DNA of 64,000 nucleotides from contig NZ_CP071793.1 of the NCBI RefSeq assembly GCF_017498545.1, positions 8,860,256 to 8,924,255 on the forward strand, read 5' to 3'. The stretch comes from Sulfidibacter corallicola (GTDB taxonomy: Bacteria > Acidobacteriota > Holophagae > Acanthopleuribacterales > Acanthopleuribacteraceae). The first letter of the stretch is position 1, and every line of letters starts with the position of its first letter. The notes beneath the pieces are model-generated. The model made no database searches. It worked only from the letters and a program-made list of their open reading frames with translations, and was not told where the DNA came from. This document shows positions 35,516 to 43,906 of this stretch, piece by piece. The translations under genes were made by a program, and so were the position numbers.

Positions 35516-37783
35516 ATGCGTCTTGCTTTCGCGCTCCTGTTCTGGATTCCGTTCGCCTCGGCACCGCTGCTGTGGGCCTGCGGCCCGGGAGGCGTCTACG
35601 AAGAAGTCCATTTGAGCCTGTTCGACTACGAACTCGCGGCGCCCCGCGACGCCGATCCCCCCACCCCTAGTCCGGGTTACCCCACGATGACGAATCCGGC
35701 AGACCTGCAATCGCTTCACAAGATCAATCGCCACCTGTGGCACGCGTACGGTCAGGACATCGGCCTGACGCACCTGGACGAAGAAATATACACCTTGACG
35801 CAAGAGCAGATCTCCGCGCGGTTGACAGCTCAGGCGCCGGATCGGCTCCGAGCACGCGAGGCCTACACCTACATGCTCGCGGCAAAAGAGGTCCTCGGGC
35901 TGCTGGAACACTTCGGTTGGACTTCGCGACCGAGCGAAGAAATCCACCGGGCCGGGGATTTGGAACGGCTCCTGACCCGATGTGAACAGCACGCCCGCGC
36001 CGATACCACCCACGCCTTCATCGCCCAACGCTACGGGTTCCTGGCGGTACGGCTGGCCGCCGAGCTGCAGTCTTCCGAGCGGGCCCGCGTCCTGTTCGAC
36101 GAAACTGTCGCCAACCACGGACCCGGCCTCGTCACCGATTGGGCCTCGGGTTATCTGGCCCGCGCCCATTACGTGCGTCGCGAAATGACCCAGGCCCTGC
36201 CGATCTATTTCGACCTGATGAAGGTGACGCCGGTGGAGATCGCCCGGCCCGCCTACCAGTCCCTCCAGTGGGCGCTCGCCGGTCAACCACCGGATCAGGT
36301 CGCCGAACTGGAATCCAAACTGAGCGACACGGATGACAAGGTCTGGGTCTGGCTGATCTCGGCCGACCGTTACCGCGGCAACTGGGTCGCCAAGGCTTTC
36401 GAACGCGTGTTGACGCTGGCGCCCGACTCCCCGGACCTGGCGTTGCGTGCCGGCTCCATCATCCACGGCATCGAAATTCACGAATTGGAGGGCCGATGGG
36501 ACCTCCTCACCGCTCCCAGAGAGGCCAGCGCCCCCAAGCAATTCGCCGCGCTTCGCCAAGCCTTCCTCAAAGCGGCCACCCATCCCAAAGTGCCTCACAA
36601 GGCCTATTGGTACCTGGCCGCCTGCTACCTCTCGTTGCTCGACGGGGACGGGACGGCGGCCGAAACCCACCTTGCGGCCGCCCGCGCCGTCGGGGACACC
36701 GATTCCAGAATTCGCGACCAGGCCAATGTTCTCGAAGTCTTGCTGATGCTCGGCCAGAACTACCAGGGAAGCGCCGATCACGATTGGAAGACCCGGGCAC
36801 TCGCCTGCCTGGATCGGTTTCAGGTCAATCGCGAACTGGACCCAGAACACGCCAGGGAAAAATACCAATCGCTGATGTCGGTCATCGCCCAGCTTTTCTT
36901 CAAGGAGGGCGACATCCCGCGGGCCGCCCTCACTTACGAGAAAGCCGGATCCGATACCCTTGCGATCGAAATGTTGGGCGCCATGGTCGACAATGCGGAC
37001 CTGGACGCCTTCGCCAAACAGGTCGACAATCCCTCGGATCCCATGGATCGCTTTTTGTTCGAGGGTTCCGTAGTGGCCAACCGCGATCGATTGCTTCAAA
37101 TCCGGGCGTTGCGCGCCTTTCGCCGCGGTGCCTGGCGGGAGGCACACACCTACTTCGACCAAATGGGTGCGGGCGACGCCTCGCCGATCGTTCACTTCTC
37201 GATGCAGAACCCGGAACTGGTGAACGAATCGGAGTCCCAACAAACCAGTCTGAGAGGGTTGGTAACCCGGCTGGAAGCGTTGGATCTGGGCCGTAAGGGA
37301 CTGGCCAAGCACGATCCGATTGCCCATGCCCGGATCACCCTCATGATGGGTCACATCTTCTACAGCCTGAGGTCCACGGAGAGTCCCTATATCGCGGGCG
37401 GCGTGGACCGCCGCCGTTGGACCCACAATTACATTTACTGGGGGACCGAGGGACACTGGTTCACCGGTCCCATGAACGATGCCTACGGCTCGGCGGCATC
37501 CGATGAGATGGATCTGCTGAACAGGTACCTGCGCGCCGAGCGCTACTATCTCGAGGTCGCCGACAACGAGGCCGCGCCCGAGTTGGCGGCGGAGGCCTGC
37601 ATCATGGTGCAGGCCTCCCGCAACCGATTCCTTTCCCGTGAGATAGTCCCGAGTCGGGATCCCGAACATCAGTATTTCTCGCACTTCGTCCGGAAATACA
37701 AGGACACCGCCTTTTTCGAGGCGTACCGTCCCACCTGTCCGCCATTGTCCGCCTTCGAACCGAACTCGGGAGACACGCCATGA
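35516..37783 (+). CDS. Large secreted helical-repeat protein, probable lipoprotein, unknown function
   Basis: This 755-residue protein was not recognised. A signal peptide (MRLAFALLFWIPFASAPLLW) is followed by Ala-Cys-Gly-Pro; Cys22 could be lipidated, although Trp at -2 is unusual for a lipobox. The mature part is almost entirely helical with TPR/Sel1-like character: repeated alanine-rich helix pairs such as AYWYLAACYLSLLDGD, ALTYEKAGSDTLAIEML and LNRYLRAERYYLEVADN. Start ATG 35516 has GAGG seven bases upstream. The stop overlaps the ankyrin gene start (ATGA at 37780). It opens a coupled set of three genes whose products are all exported or protein-binding by appearance. Confidence 0.8.
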   Translation: MRLAFALLFWIPFASAPLLWACGPGGVYEEVHLSLFDYELAAPRDADPPTPSPGYPTMTNPADLQSLHKINRHLWHAYGQDIGLTHLDEEIYTLTQEQISARLTAQAPDRLRAREAYTYMLAAKEVLGLLEHFGWTSRPSEEIHRAGDLERLLTRCEQHARADTTHAFIAQRYGFLAVRLAAELQSSERARVLFDETVANHGPGLVTDWASGYLARAHYVRREMTQALPIYFDLMKVTPVEIARPAYQSLQWALAGQPPDQVAELESKLSDTDDKVWVWLISADRYRGNWVAKAFERVLTLAPDSPDLALRAGSIIHGIEIHELEGRWDLLTAPREASAPKQFAALRQAFLKAATHPKVPHKAYWYLAACYLSLLDGDGTAAETHLAAARAVGDTDSRIRDQANVLEVLLMLGQNYQGSADHDWKTRALACLDRFQVNRELDPEHAREKYQSLMSVIAQLFFKEGDIPRAALTYEKAGSDTLAIEMLGAMVDNADLDAFAKQVDNPSDPMDRFLFEGSVVANRDRLLQIRALRAFRRGAWREAHTYFDQMGAGDASPIVHFSMQNPELVNESESQQTSLRGLVTRLEALDLGRKGLAKHDPIAHARITLMMGHIFYSLRSTESPYIAGGVDRRRWTHNYIYWGTEGHWFTGPMNDAYGSAASDEMDLLNRYLRAERYYLEVADNEAAPELAAEACIMVQASRNRFLSREIVPSRDPEHQYFSHFVRKYKDTAFFEAYRPTCPPLSAFEPNSGDTP

Positions 37784-38523
37784 TCACGCTTCTCTGCGCC
37801 CTCTTGTTTACGGATCCCGATGCGATGCTCTCGGCGATCCAAAAGGAGCGGGACCCTGCGATCATCGAAAGGTACCGCCTCACCAATGACACCCGCATTC
37901 ACGGCGTGCCCGCCTTATACCACGCCCTTGCCGCCGGCAACGCCCCACTGGTCGAGGCCCTTGCGTCCCAAACCTTTTCGAACGAGGCGGACGACCTGCT
38001 GAACGCCACGCCGCTCTCCTGGTCCCTGCTCTACGGTCGCACCGACATGGCGCTCTGGTTGATCGATCACGGGGTATCCGTAGACCAGCAGGACCCGATC
38101 AACGGAGAAACCCCGTTGATCTGGGCCGTGCGTCATCGCGACAAAACATTTGCGGAACAGCTCCTCGCCCGCAAGGCGCGACCGGAAGTGCGCGACGCAC
38201 AGGGCCGGGATGCACTCTACTTCGCCTACCACCTGGTGGATCCCGAACTGGTGGCGTCGTTGCGACGAGCCGGGGCCGAACAGACCGAGGCCGAGCGGCT
38301 CTGGGCGGAATCGGTGCGGTTCGACAGGATCGAAGTCATCCACCTGCTGCTGGAAGCCGGTCCGCCGCCGACCACGCCTGTGTGCCCGTATTTCAAGTGG
38401 TGTGACGAACTCGAAAACCCCAAATCCCTGCTCCAGCTCGCACGGTACCTGAATCGACCGGCCATCGAGGCCCTGCTCGAGAAAATGCCGGCGGATTCCG
38501 AATCAAGCGATCGAGAGCCCTAG
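37780..38523 (+). CDS. Ankyrin-repeat protein with N-terminal hydrophobic segment
   Basis: This 247-residue protein has a short hydrophobic N-terminus (MITLLCALLF) that may be a signal peptide. Three to four ankyrin repeats follow: VPALYHALAAGNAPLVEAL (about 42-60), ATPLSWSLLYGRTDMALWLI (about 76-95), ETPLIWAVRHRDKTFAEQLL (about 108-127) and DALYFAYHLVDPELVASLRR (about 140-160). A last helical unit contains two Cys (PVCPYFKWCDE). Ankyrin repeats bind proteins; some exported bacterial ankyrin proteins act as immunity or inhibitor partners. Translation is coupled to the preceding large protein (ATGA), so physical association of the two products is plausible. Confidence 0.88.
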   Translation: MITLLCALLFTDPDAMLSAIQKERDPAIIERYRLTNDTRIHGVPALYHALAAGNAPLVEALASQTFSNEADDLLNATPLSWSLLYGRTDMALWLIDHGVSVDQQDPINGETPLIWAVRHRDKTFAEQLLARKARPEVRDAQGRDALYFAYHLVDPELVASLRRAGAEQTEAERLWAESVRFDRIEVIHLLLEAGPPPTTPVCPYFKWCDELENPKSLLQLARYLNRPAIEALLEKMPADSESSDREP

Positions 38524-38541
38524 GAAAAGGCGGCACCCTTC

Positions 38542-39618
38542 TTGACGATCTCTTTTTTCCGCGCACCACGCAGGGCCGCCGTGCTATTGGCATCTGCCCT
38601 CGCCACAGCCTTCCTGATCGGTGCGGCCACGACATGCACCCGTTCGGGCCCAGCTCCCAAGGCCGCCTTCTACTACTGGAAAACCGGCGACAAGCTGAAC
38701 GACGCCGATGCGGATCTGCTCCAGCGGCTTGCGGTCGACACGCTCTACCTTCGCTTTTTCGATTTGGATTGGGATGCCGAAAAGGGGCAGCTTCGGGTAC
38801 GGGCCCCGTTCCATTCGCGCGGCGGGTACCGCCCCGAACGCGTCGTCCCGGTCGTCTTCATCACCCGCTCGACACTCGAACACCTGGCGCGCCGCGATCC
38901 GGACGAACCTGCGCGGTTCCTGCGCGACCGGGTCCAGGCCATGTTGCACGCTTCGGGGATTTCCACCATCGACGAGATCCAGTTGGACTGTGATTGGGAA
39001 CCCCGCCACCGCGAAACCTATTTCGCCCTGATCGACGCGGTTCGCCGGACCTTCGACCAGGCCTTCGGGGATGTCCACGTCAGCGTCACGATCCGGCTCT
39101 ACCAGCTCCGTCACCGCACGACCGCGGGCATTCCGCCGGCCGACAGCGGGGCGCTCATGTTCTACCACACCGGATCCCCCCGCGATTTCGAGGAGACAAA
39201 CGCCATTCTCGACAACCGGGTCGTCAAGGGCTACCTTCGCGACGCCGCCGGCTATCCCCTACCGATTCAAGCGGCCTACCCGACGTTCTCCTGGGCGATT
39301 CAGTTCACCGCGACCAAACGCTTTTTGCGGTTGGTGAACGAGGCCACGCTCCAGGATTTCGATCCGACCCATTTCCGAGAGGAGGAGCCGGGCCTGTACC
39401 GCGCCATCACGGACCACATGCTCGGCAGGGATCAGGTCGCCGTGGGCGACTATCTCCGCATCCAACGCGTGGAGCCGGACCAACTGCGCGAGCTCGTCAC
39501 GGAGACCGAAAAGCATTTCCGACCGCAATCGGTGCTTCTCTTCGACTACGACCGCGAACGGATCAGGCGTTGGCTGGAGGCCGACCCCCAATTGTTCGAC
39601 CGGGTCTTTGCGCGGTGA
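38542..39618 (+). CDS. Exported barrel-like protein with QLDCDW motif, unknown enzyme
   Basis: This 358-residue protein has an N-terminal signal (about 8-30, ending AATTCTRSG; Cys32 could be lipidated). The mature part has alternating strands and helices suggestive of a TIM barrel: AFYYWKTGDKL, LYLRFFDLDWD, VVPVVFITRS, TIDEIQLDCDW (acidic end-of-strand residues as in glycoside hydrolases), VSVTIRLYQLRHR, ALMFYHTG, and SWAIQFTATKRF. The pattern recalls DUF3142-type proteins, but the assignment is tentative. The start is TTG 38542, 18 bp after the ankyrin gene, with AAAAGG eleven bases upstream; no ATG is available before residue 130. It is the last gene of the three-gene set. Confidence 0.75.
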   Translation: MTISFFRAPRRAAVLLASALATAFLIGAATTCTRSGPAPKAAFYYWKTGDKLNDADADLLQRLAVDTLYLRFFDLDWDAEKGQLRVRAPFHSRGGYRPERVVPVVFITRSTLEHLARRDPDEPARFLRDRVQAMLHASGISTIDEIQLDCDWEPRHRETYFALIDAVRRTFDQAFGDVHVSVTIRLYQLRHRTTAGIPPADSGALMFYHTGSPRDFEETNAILDNRVVKGYLRDAAGYPLPIQAAYPTFSWAIQFTATKRFLRLVNEATLQDFDPTHFREEEPGLYRAITDHMLGRDQVAVGDYLRIQRVEPDQLRELVTETEKHFRPQSVLLFDYDRERIRRWLEADPQLFDRVFAR

Positions 39619-40547
39619 GCGAAGGGTACCGTTTGAAGCCACCGAATGCCGAGAGATGCGTCGTGCAGGGCCGGTAAGCCGGCTGGATGTACTTTCCGAA
39701 GCGATCCAGGCTAGGAGTTCCCGCATGGTTTGAGGATCGGCGCGGCTGTAGGTTGGCCCGCTGGGCCGACACTTCGAAGTGACGGAAGTCGCAATGTCGC
39801 CCGATCACCAAGAGCGGAGCCAAAGGTTTCGCTGAAGAACGGCGGCCGGAGACCCCGCACGTTCGTATGCGACGTAAAGCCTGTAGGTTGAGCACGGCCG
39901 GTATGGCAGCTTGCTCAACCAATCGAAGTGACGGAAGTCGCAATGTCGCCCGATCACCAAGAGCGGAGCCAAAGGTTTCGCTGAAGAACGGCGGCCGGAG
40001 ACCCCGCACGTTCGTATGCGACGTAAAGCCTGTAGGTTGAGCACGGCCGGTATGGCAGCTTGCCTTACCGGCCGTACCATACCGGCCGTACTCAACCAAT
40101 CGAAGCTATCCTGCAAAAATCGAAATTGGTCATCGAGAGATCTAAAGGACCGATTTATTTGCTCCGCTCTTTTACCACTTGATCTTGCGAAGCGTGGGTC
40201 ACTTCGAAGTGTCGGCCCAGCGGGCATACCGCCCGTGACCAACCTACCGCGACGACGCCCCGCTTCGAAATGTGGGAACCGCGCGCGTTTGTGGCTTCGA
40301 ATGGTACATCCGGCGGATGTACCTACCTGGCACGACGCCCCTTATCGACATGCGGGAACTCCTCGAACGAGTCCCTTCGAAGTGTCGGCCCAGCGGGCCA
40401 ACCTACAGGCTTTACGTCGCTTACGAACGTGCGGGGTCTGCGGGCCTGCTCGCTTCGGGTTGTCACTTTCTCGAAACCAGGCGGGTTTGCCCGCTGGTCC
40501 TCGGCATCTCGAGGTGCGGGTACTCCCCGCTGGAGCCTGTCGACCGC
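39619..40547. repeat. REP-like hairpin cluster with a 149-bp tandem duplication
   Basis: The hairpin GTAGGTTGGCCC-GCT-GGGCCGAC lies at 39748-39770. A 149-bp unit beginning CGAAGTGACGGAAGTCGC (39775) is repeated at 39924. The hairpin GGTACATCC-GGC-GGATGTACC followed by TACC is at 40303-40323. Another GGCCC/GGGCC hairpin with AACCTACAGGC lies at about 40390-40415. The gap has no supported gene and separates the exporter-side genes from the convergent FGGY operon. Confidence 0.85.
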
Positions 40548-42110
40548 TCAGCCGGAGATGCCGGCCATGACCTGGTAGATCTCTTTGTACAGGGGACGCA
40601 GCCTGCGGTACATCTTCAGGTAGACGTTGCGGTACAGGGCGTCGTACCGGCGCGCGTGCTCCGGAATGGGGTCGAACACTTCGCCGAGGTGGGTCATCTC
40701 GGATACGGCCGTTTCGAAATCGGGGTGCAGACCCAGCCCCACCGAAGCGATGATCGCGGCGCCCAACCCGGAGGTCTCGTAGGTGTGGGGCCGCGCGGTG
40801 GGCAGGCCGAACACGTCGGCCGTGATTTGAAGCGCGGTGTCGCTCTGGGAGCCCCCTCCGGAAACGCGCAAGCTGGTGATCGGAACGCGCGACCGACGCG
40901 CGACGCGCTCCTTACCCTCGCGTAAGGCGTAGGCCAGGCCCTCGAGAATCGCGCGGTACAAATGGCCGCGCGTGTGCGATTCGGTGAACCCGATGACCCC
41001 ACCCTTGGCTTCCGGGCCGGGCAGTTTGATTCCGGGCGTCCAGTAGGGCTGCAACATGAGTCCGTCGCTTCCCGCGGGAATGTCGCGAATCAACCGTTCC
41101 AGCAGGACCTCGGGCGGTACACCCTGCGCGCAGGACTGCTCCACTTCCTTGTGGCCGAATTCCTGTTTGAACCACTCCACCATCCAGTAACCGCGAAAAA
41201 TCTGAATCTCCGGGCTGTAGTGACCGGGGACCCCGGCGGGATAGGGCGGTATGAAGGGAATCGATTCCACGTATTTGGCCTGGGTGGTGTTGATGGTGGC
41301 CGTGGTCCCGTAGCTCAGGCAACCCACGTTCGGCTCGAGACTGCCGGCACCCAGCACTTCACAGGCTTTGTCGGCCGCCGCCGCGATGACGGGCAATCCC
41401 TTGGGGATCCCCGTTTGTTCGGCCGCCCAATCGGTGATCTCGCCCAGTCGCTCGGCGGGTGGCACCAATTCGTTCAGCAGGGTCGGCTCGATGCCCAACG
41501 CGTCCCACTTCCAGTCGCGCGGTCCCGCCCATGCCAACCCCTTGTAATCGAAGGGCAAGTAACCCACCTGGCTGCCGACGGAGTCGGCGAACCGACCGGT
41601 CAGGCGGTAGTTCAGAAAGCCCGAGAGCAGGACGAACTTGTGGGTATCGCGCCACAGCTCCGGCTGGTGGGTCTGCAGCCAGATCGATTCGGCATTCGCC
41701 TGTAGGTAGGCCACCGTGTCCGCCACCCTGGCCACTTTGAACAGCAGCCCCCACAGGCCGCCGACCGGTTTCTGACCCGACGTGGTGCGCTGGTCCAGCC
41801 ACAGGATCGCCGGGCGCAGGGGCCGGCCTTCGCGGTCCAGATTGACGACGGTCCCGCGCTGGGTGGTCACGGCGACACCGGCCAGCGCGTCCTTGCGCAC
41901 GCCGGGCCGCTTCCAGAGCGTTTGGCAGGCTTCGACCAGGGCGTTCCAGTAGACCTCGGGATCCTGCTCGGCCCAGCCCGGCTTTTGGGCGAAATAGGGC
42001 TGAAACGGGACCCGCACCTTGGCGATCAACGTGCCCCGCGGGTCGAACGCCAGTGCCCGCAGGCTCTGGGTCCCGTTGTCGATGGCGAGAATCTGGGGCT
42101 CGTCACTCAT
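40548..42110 (-). CDS. FGGY-family carbohydrate kinase (glycerol-kinase-like)
   Basis: This 520-residue kinase has the actin-like fold of the FGGY family. It starts with ILAIDNGTQSLRALAFD (phosphate-1 loop), has ILWLDQRTT and PVIAAAADKACEVLGAG in the middle, and the ATP-binding RVSGGGSQSDTALQITADV in the C-terminal lobe. The substrate is likely glycerol or a related polyol because the gene follows glpD with an 8-bp overlap, but glycerol, xylulose and other FGGY kinases cannot be separated by these motifs. Start ATG 42110 lies inside the end of glpD, so expression is coupled. It is the last gene of the FadR - flavoprotein - glpD - kinase operon. Confidence 0.9.
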   Translation of the reverse strand: MSDEPQILAIDNGTQSLRALAFDPRGTLIAKVRVPFQPYFAQKPGWAEQDPEVYWNALVEACQTLWKRPGVRKDALAGVAVTTQRGTVVNLDREGRPLRPAILWLDQRTTSGQKPVGGLWGLLFKVARVADTVAYLQANAESIWLQTHQPELWRDTHKFVLLSGFLNYRLTGRFADSVGSQVGYLPFDYKGLAWAGPRDWKWDALGIEPTLLNELVPPAERLGEITDWAAEQTGIPKGLPVIAAAADKACEVLGAGSLEPNVGCLSYGTTATINTTQAKYVESIPFIPPYPAGVPGHYSPEIQIFRGYWMVEWFKQEFGHKEVEQSCAQGVPPEVLLERLIRDIPAGSDGLMLQPYWTPGIKLPGPEAKGGVIGFTESHTRGHLYRAILEGLAYALREGKERVARRSRVPITSLRVSGGGSQSDTALQITADVFGLPTARPHTYETSGLGAAIIASVGLGLHPDFETAVSEMTHLGEVFDPIPEHARRYDALYRNVYLKMYRRLRPLYKEIYQVMAGISG

Positions 42111-43818
42111 GGGGCACGACCGGTGGGGTGGCTTCCCGATCCTCGGGTTCCGTCGCCTCATCGGATGCCGCGCGTTCGATCATTTCCGGCGGAAGACTGT
42201 AGTGCCGACGCCAAATTTCCAGGTAGGCCGCTTCTTCCTTCTCCCAACGGGCGTCGTCCCAATCCAGCTCGATCTGGACGATTTCCCGAATGCGCGGCAG
42301 GATGTCCCGGCCCCCTTCGGCCAGGAGCAGGCCAATGCGCGTTCGCCGCAACAGCAGATCGTCCAGGTGTGCCACCTGCTCGCTTCGCGCGGTCCAACGC
42401 AGTTCGACCCACAGTGTCTCGGTACCGGGAATGGTCCTCAACTCGTCGGGACCCGCGCAGCGAATCAAGGCCCCGGCCGCCAGGCCATAGCGACCGAGCA
42501 ACCGGTTTCGAATCGGGGCCTCCAGCGGCGGCAGGGCTTTCCAATCCGGCTCGTCCTGACGGAATACCGGCGGATGCTTGTCGATGTGCACATCGTCACC
42601 CAGGTATTTTTTGGCCTTTTGCAGCAGGTCGAAGGCCATCTTGCGGAAGGTGGTCAGTTTGCCACCCGTGATGGTGAGCAGCCCGTTCTCGTCCCAGATC
42701 GCGTGGTCCCGCGATTCCTTGGAGGGATCCTTGGCACCGTGACTGATCACCGGCCGCACGCCCGACCAACTGGCGATGACGTCGTCGACGGTGAGATTCA
42801 GCCGCGGGAAACGCGCCTGTACCACTTCCATCAGGTAGTCGACTTCATCGGCGGTGACCGAGGCCTCCTCATCGAGATCCTGACGGTGGTCCACATCGGT
42901 GGTGCCCAACACGCTGGCGCCTTCCCAGGGCAACAGGAAGACGGGCCGGCGATCGCGGGGATGGAGAATGGTCATCGCCTGCGGCGCGGGCAGGCGCCAG
43001 GCCGGAAACACGAGGTGGCTGCCACGCAGGGGGCGGAGCCGCTTTTCCTCCGTACGGCGGAGATGGTCGGCCCAGGCTCCGGTGGCGTTGACCACGACGC
43101 GGGCGCGCAATCGGGCCGATCCCCCGTGAATCAAGTCGTGAAGCACTACGCCGGCGACGCGATCGTCCTCGAAAAAGGGTTTTTCGGCTCGAACGTAGTT
43201 GAGTGCCGAGCCGCCCAGGGCCATCGATTCGAACACGAGCCGCAAGACGAGGCGCGAATCGTCGGTCTGTGCATCGTCGTAGCGCAGACCGCCCTGCAAC
43301 CCTTCCGGATCCAGGTGGGGAACCATCATCTTGAAGGTCTCGGCGTCGAACACCTCGTGATCCATCTTGGCCGCGAGCAGGTCGTACAGGGTGAGGCCGG
43401 CTCGAAAAGTCCACTTGCCGGGTTTTTGTCCCTTGTAGTTGGAAATGAGGAACTTGAGCGGTTGAACCAGGGTTTGCGATTCCTTGAGCAGGCGCTGGCG
43501 TTCGTGGATGGCATCGCGGGTCAGCATAATGTGCCCTTCCTTGAGGTAGCGCAACCCGCCGTGGACCAGCTTCGACGAGCGGCTGGACGTGCCCCACGAG
43601 AAATCGCGCTGCTCCACCAAAAGGACTTTGAGGCCCATGCGGACCGCTTCGCGCATGATGCCGGCGCCGGTGATGCCGCCACCGATGATGATCAAATCCC
43701 AAACGGGGTGTTCGTCGGAGGCCAGTTCGCCCCAGAATCGGGACCGCCAGGACGCGTTCCAGGCCTCGCAACCCCCGGAAGGAGAGGGTTCGGTATTTCC
43801 ATGCTGGTGTTCACTCAT
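42103..43818 (-). CDS. glpD: FAD-dependent glycerol-3-phosphate dehydrogenase/oxidase
   Basis: This 571-residue membrane-associated flavoenzyme oxidises sn-glycerol 3-phosphate to dihydroxyacetone phosphate and passes electrons to quinone. The FAD Rossmann motif is LIIIGGGITGAGIMREAVRMG (about residues 43-63). Family blocks: SWGTSSRSSKLVHGGLRYL, VVNATGAWAD, and SWSGVRPVI followed downstream by GLLTITGGKLTTFRKMA. A C-terminal DAO_C helical domain completes it. Start ATG 43818 has AGAGG seven bases upstream. Its product DHAP is the acyl-acceptor precursor for the adjacent alkyl-DHAP-synthase-like flavoprotein, which gives a metabolic reason for the operon (inference). A possible FadR-type operator lies 77 bp upstream. 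Confidence 0.95.
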   Translation of the reverse strand: MSEHQHGNTEPSPSGGCEAWNASWRSRFWGELASDEHPVWDLIIIGGGITGAGIMREAVRMGLKVLLVEQRDFSWGTSSRSSKLVHGGLRYLKEGHIMLTRDAIHERQRLLKESQTLVQPLKFLISNYKGQKPGKWTFRAGLTLYDLLAAKMDHEVFDAETFKMMVPHLDPEGLQGGLRYDDAQTDDSRLVLRLVFESMALGGSALNYVRAEKPFFEDDRVAGVVLHDLIHGGSARLRARVVVNATGAWADHLRRTEEKRLRPLRGSHLVFPAWRLPAPQAMTILHPRDRRPVFLLPWEGASVLGTTDVDHRQDLDEEASVTADEVDYLMEVVQARFPRLNLTVDDVIASWSGVRPVISHGAKDPSKESRDHAIWDENGLLTITGGKLTTFRKMAFDLLQKAKKYLGDDVHIDKHPPVFRQDEPDWKALPPLEAPIRNRLLGRYGLAAGALIRCAGPDELRTIPGTETLWVELRWTARSEQVAHLDDLLLRRTRIGLLLAEGGRDILPRIREIVQIELDWDDARWEKEEAAYLEIWRRHYSLPPEMIERAASDEATEPEDREATPPVVPHE

Positions 43819-43894
43819 GACTCGCCTCTTTTATTCATCTCGACCCAAGTCGCGTGTGCTGGGTAGGTTTGGTGAGCTTCGTTGGTGTCTTGGG

Positions 43895-43906
43895 GTGATC
43901 AGACCA
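43895..43906 (-). promoter_or_regulatory. Second candidate FadR/GntR operator, upstream of glpD
   Basis: GTGATCAGACCA matches GTGGTCAGACCA at 46420-46431 at 11 of 12 positions. It overlaps the stop codon of the flavoprotein gene and could give internal control of glpD and the kinase. Overlap with coding sequence makes coincidence possible. Confidence 0.4.

Noticed and set aside
35495..37684. 729-codon open frame antisense to the large secreted protein
   Set aside because: The sense frame has a signal peptide, ribosome site and coupled downstream gene; the antisense frame has none.
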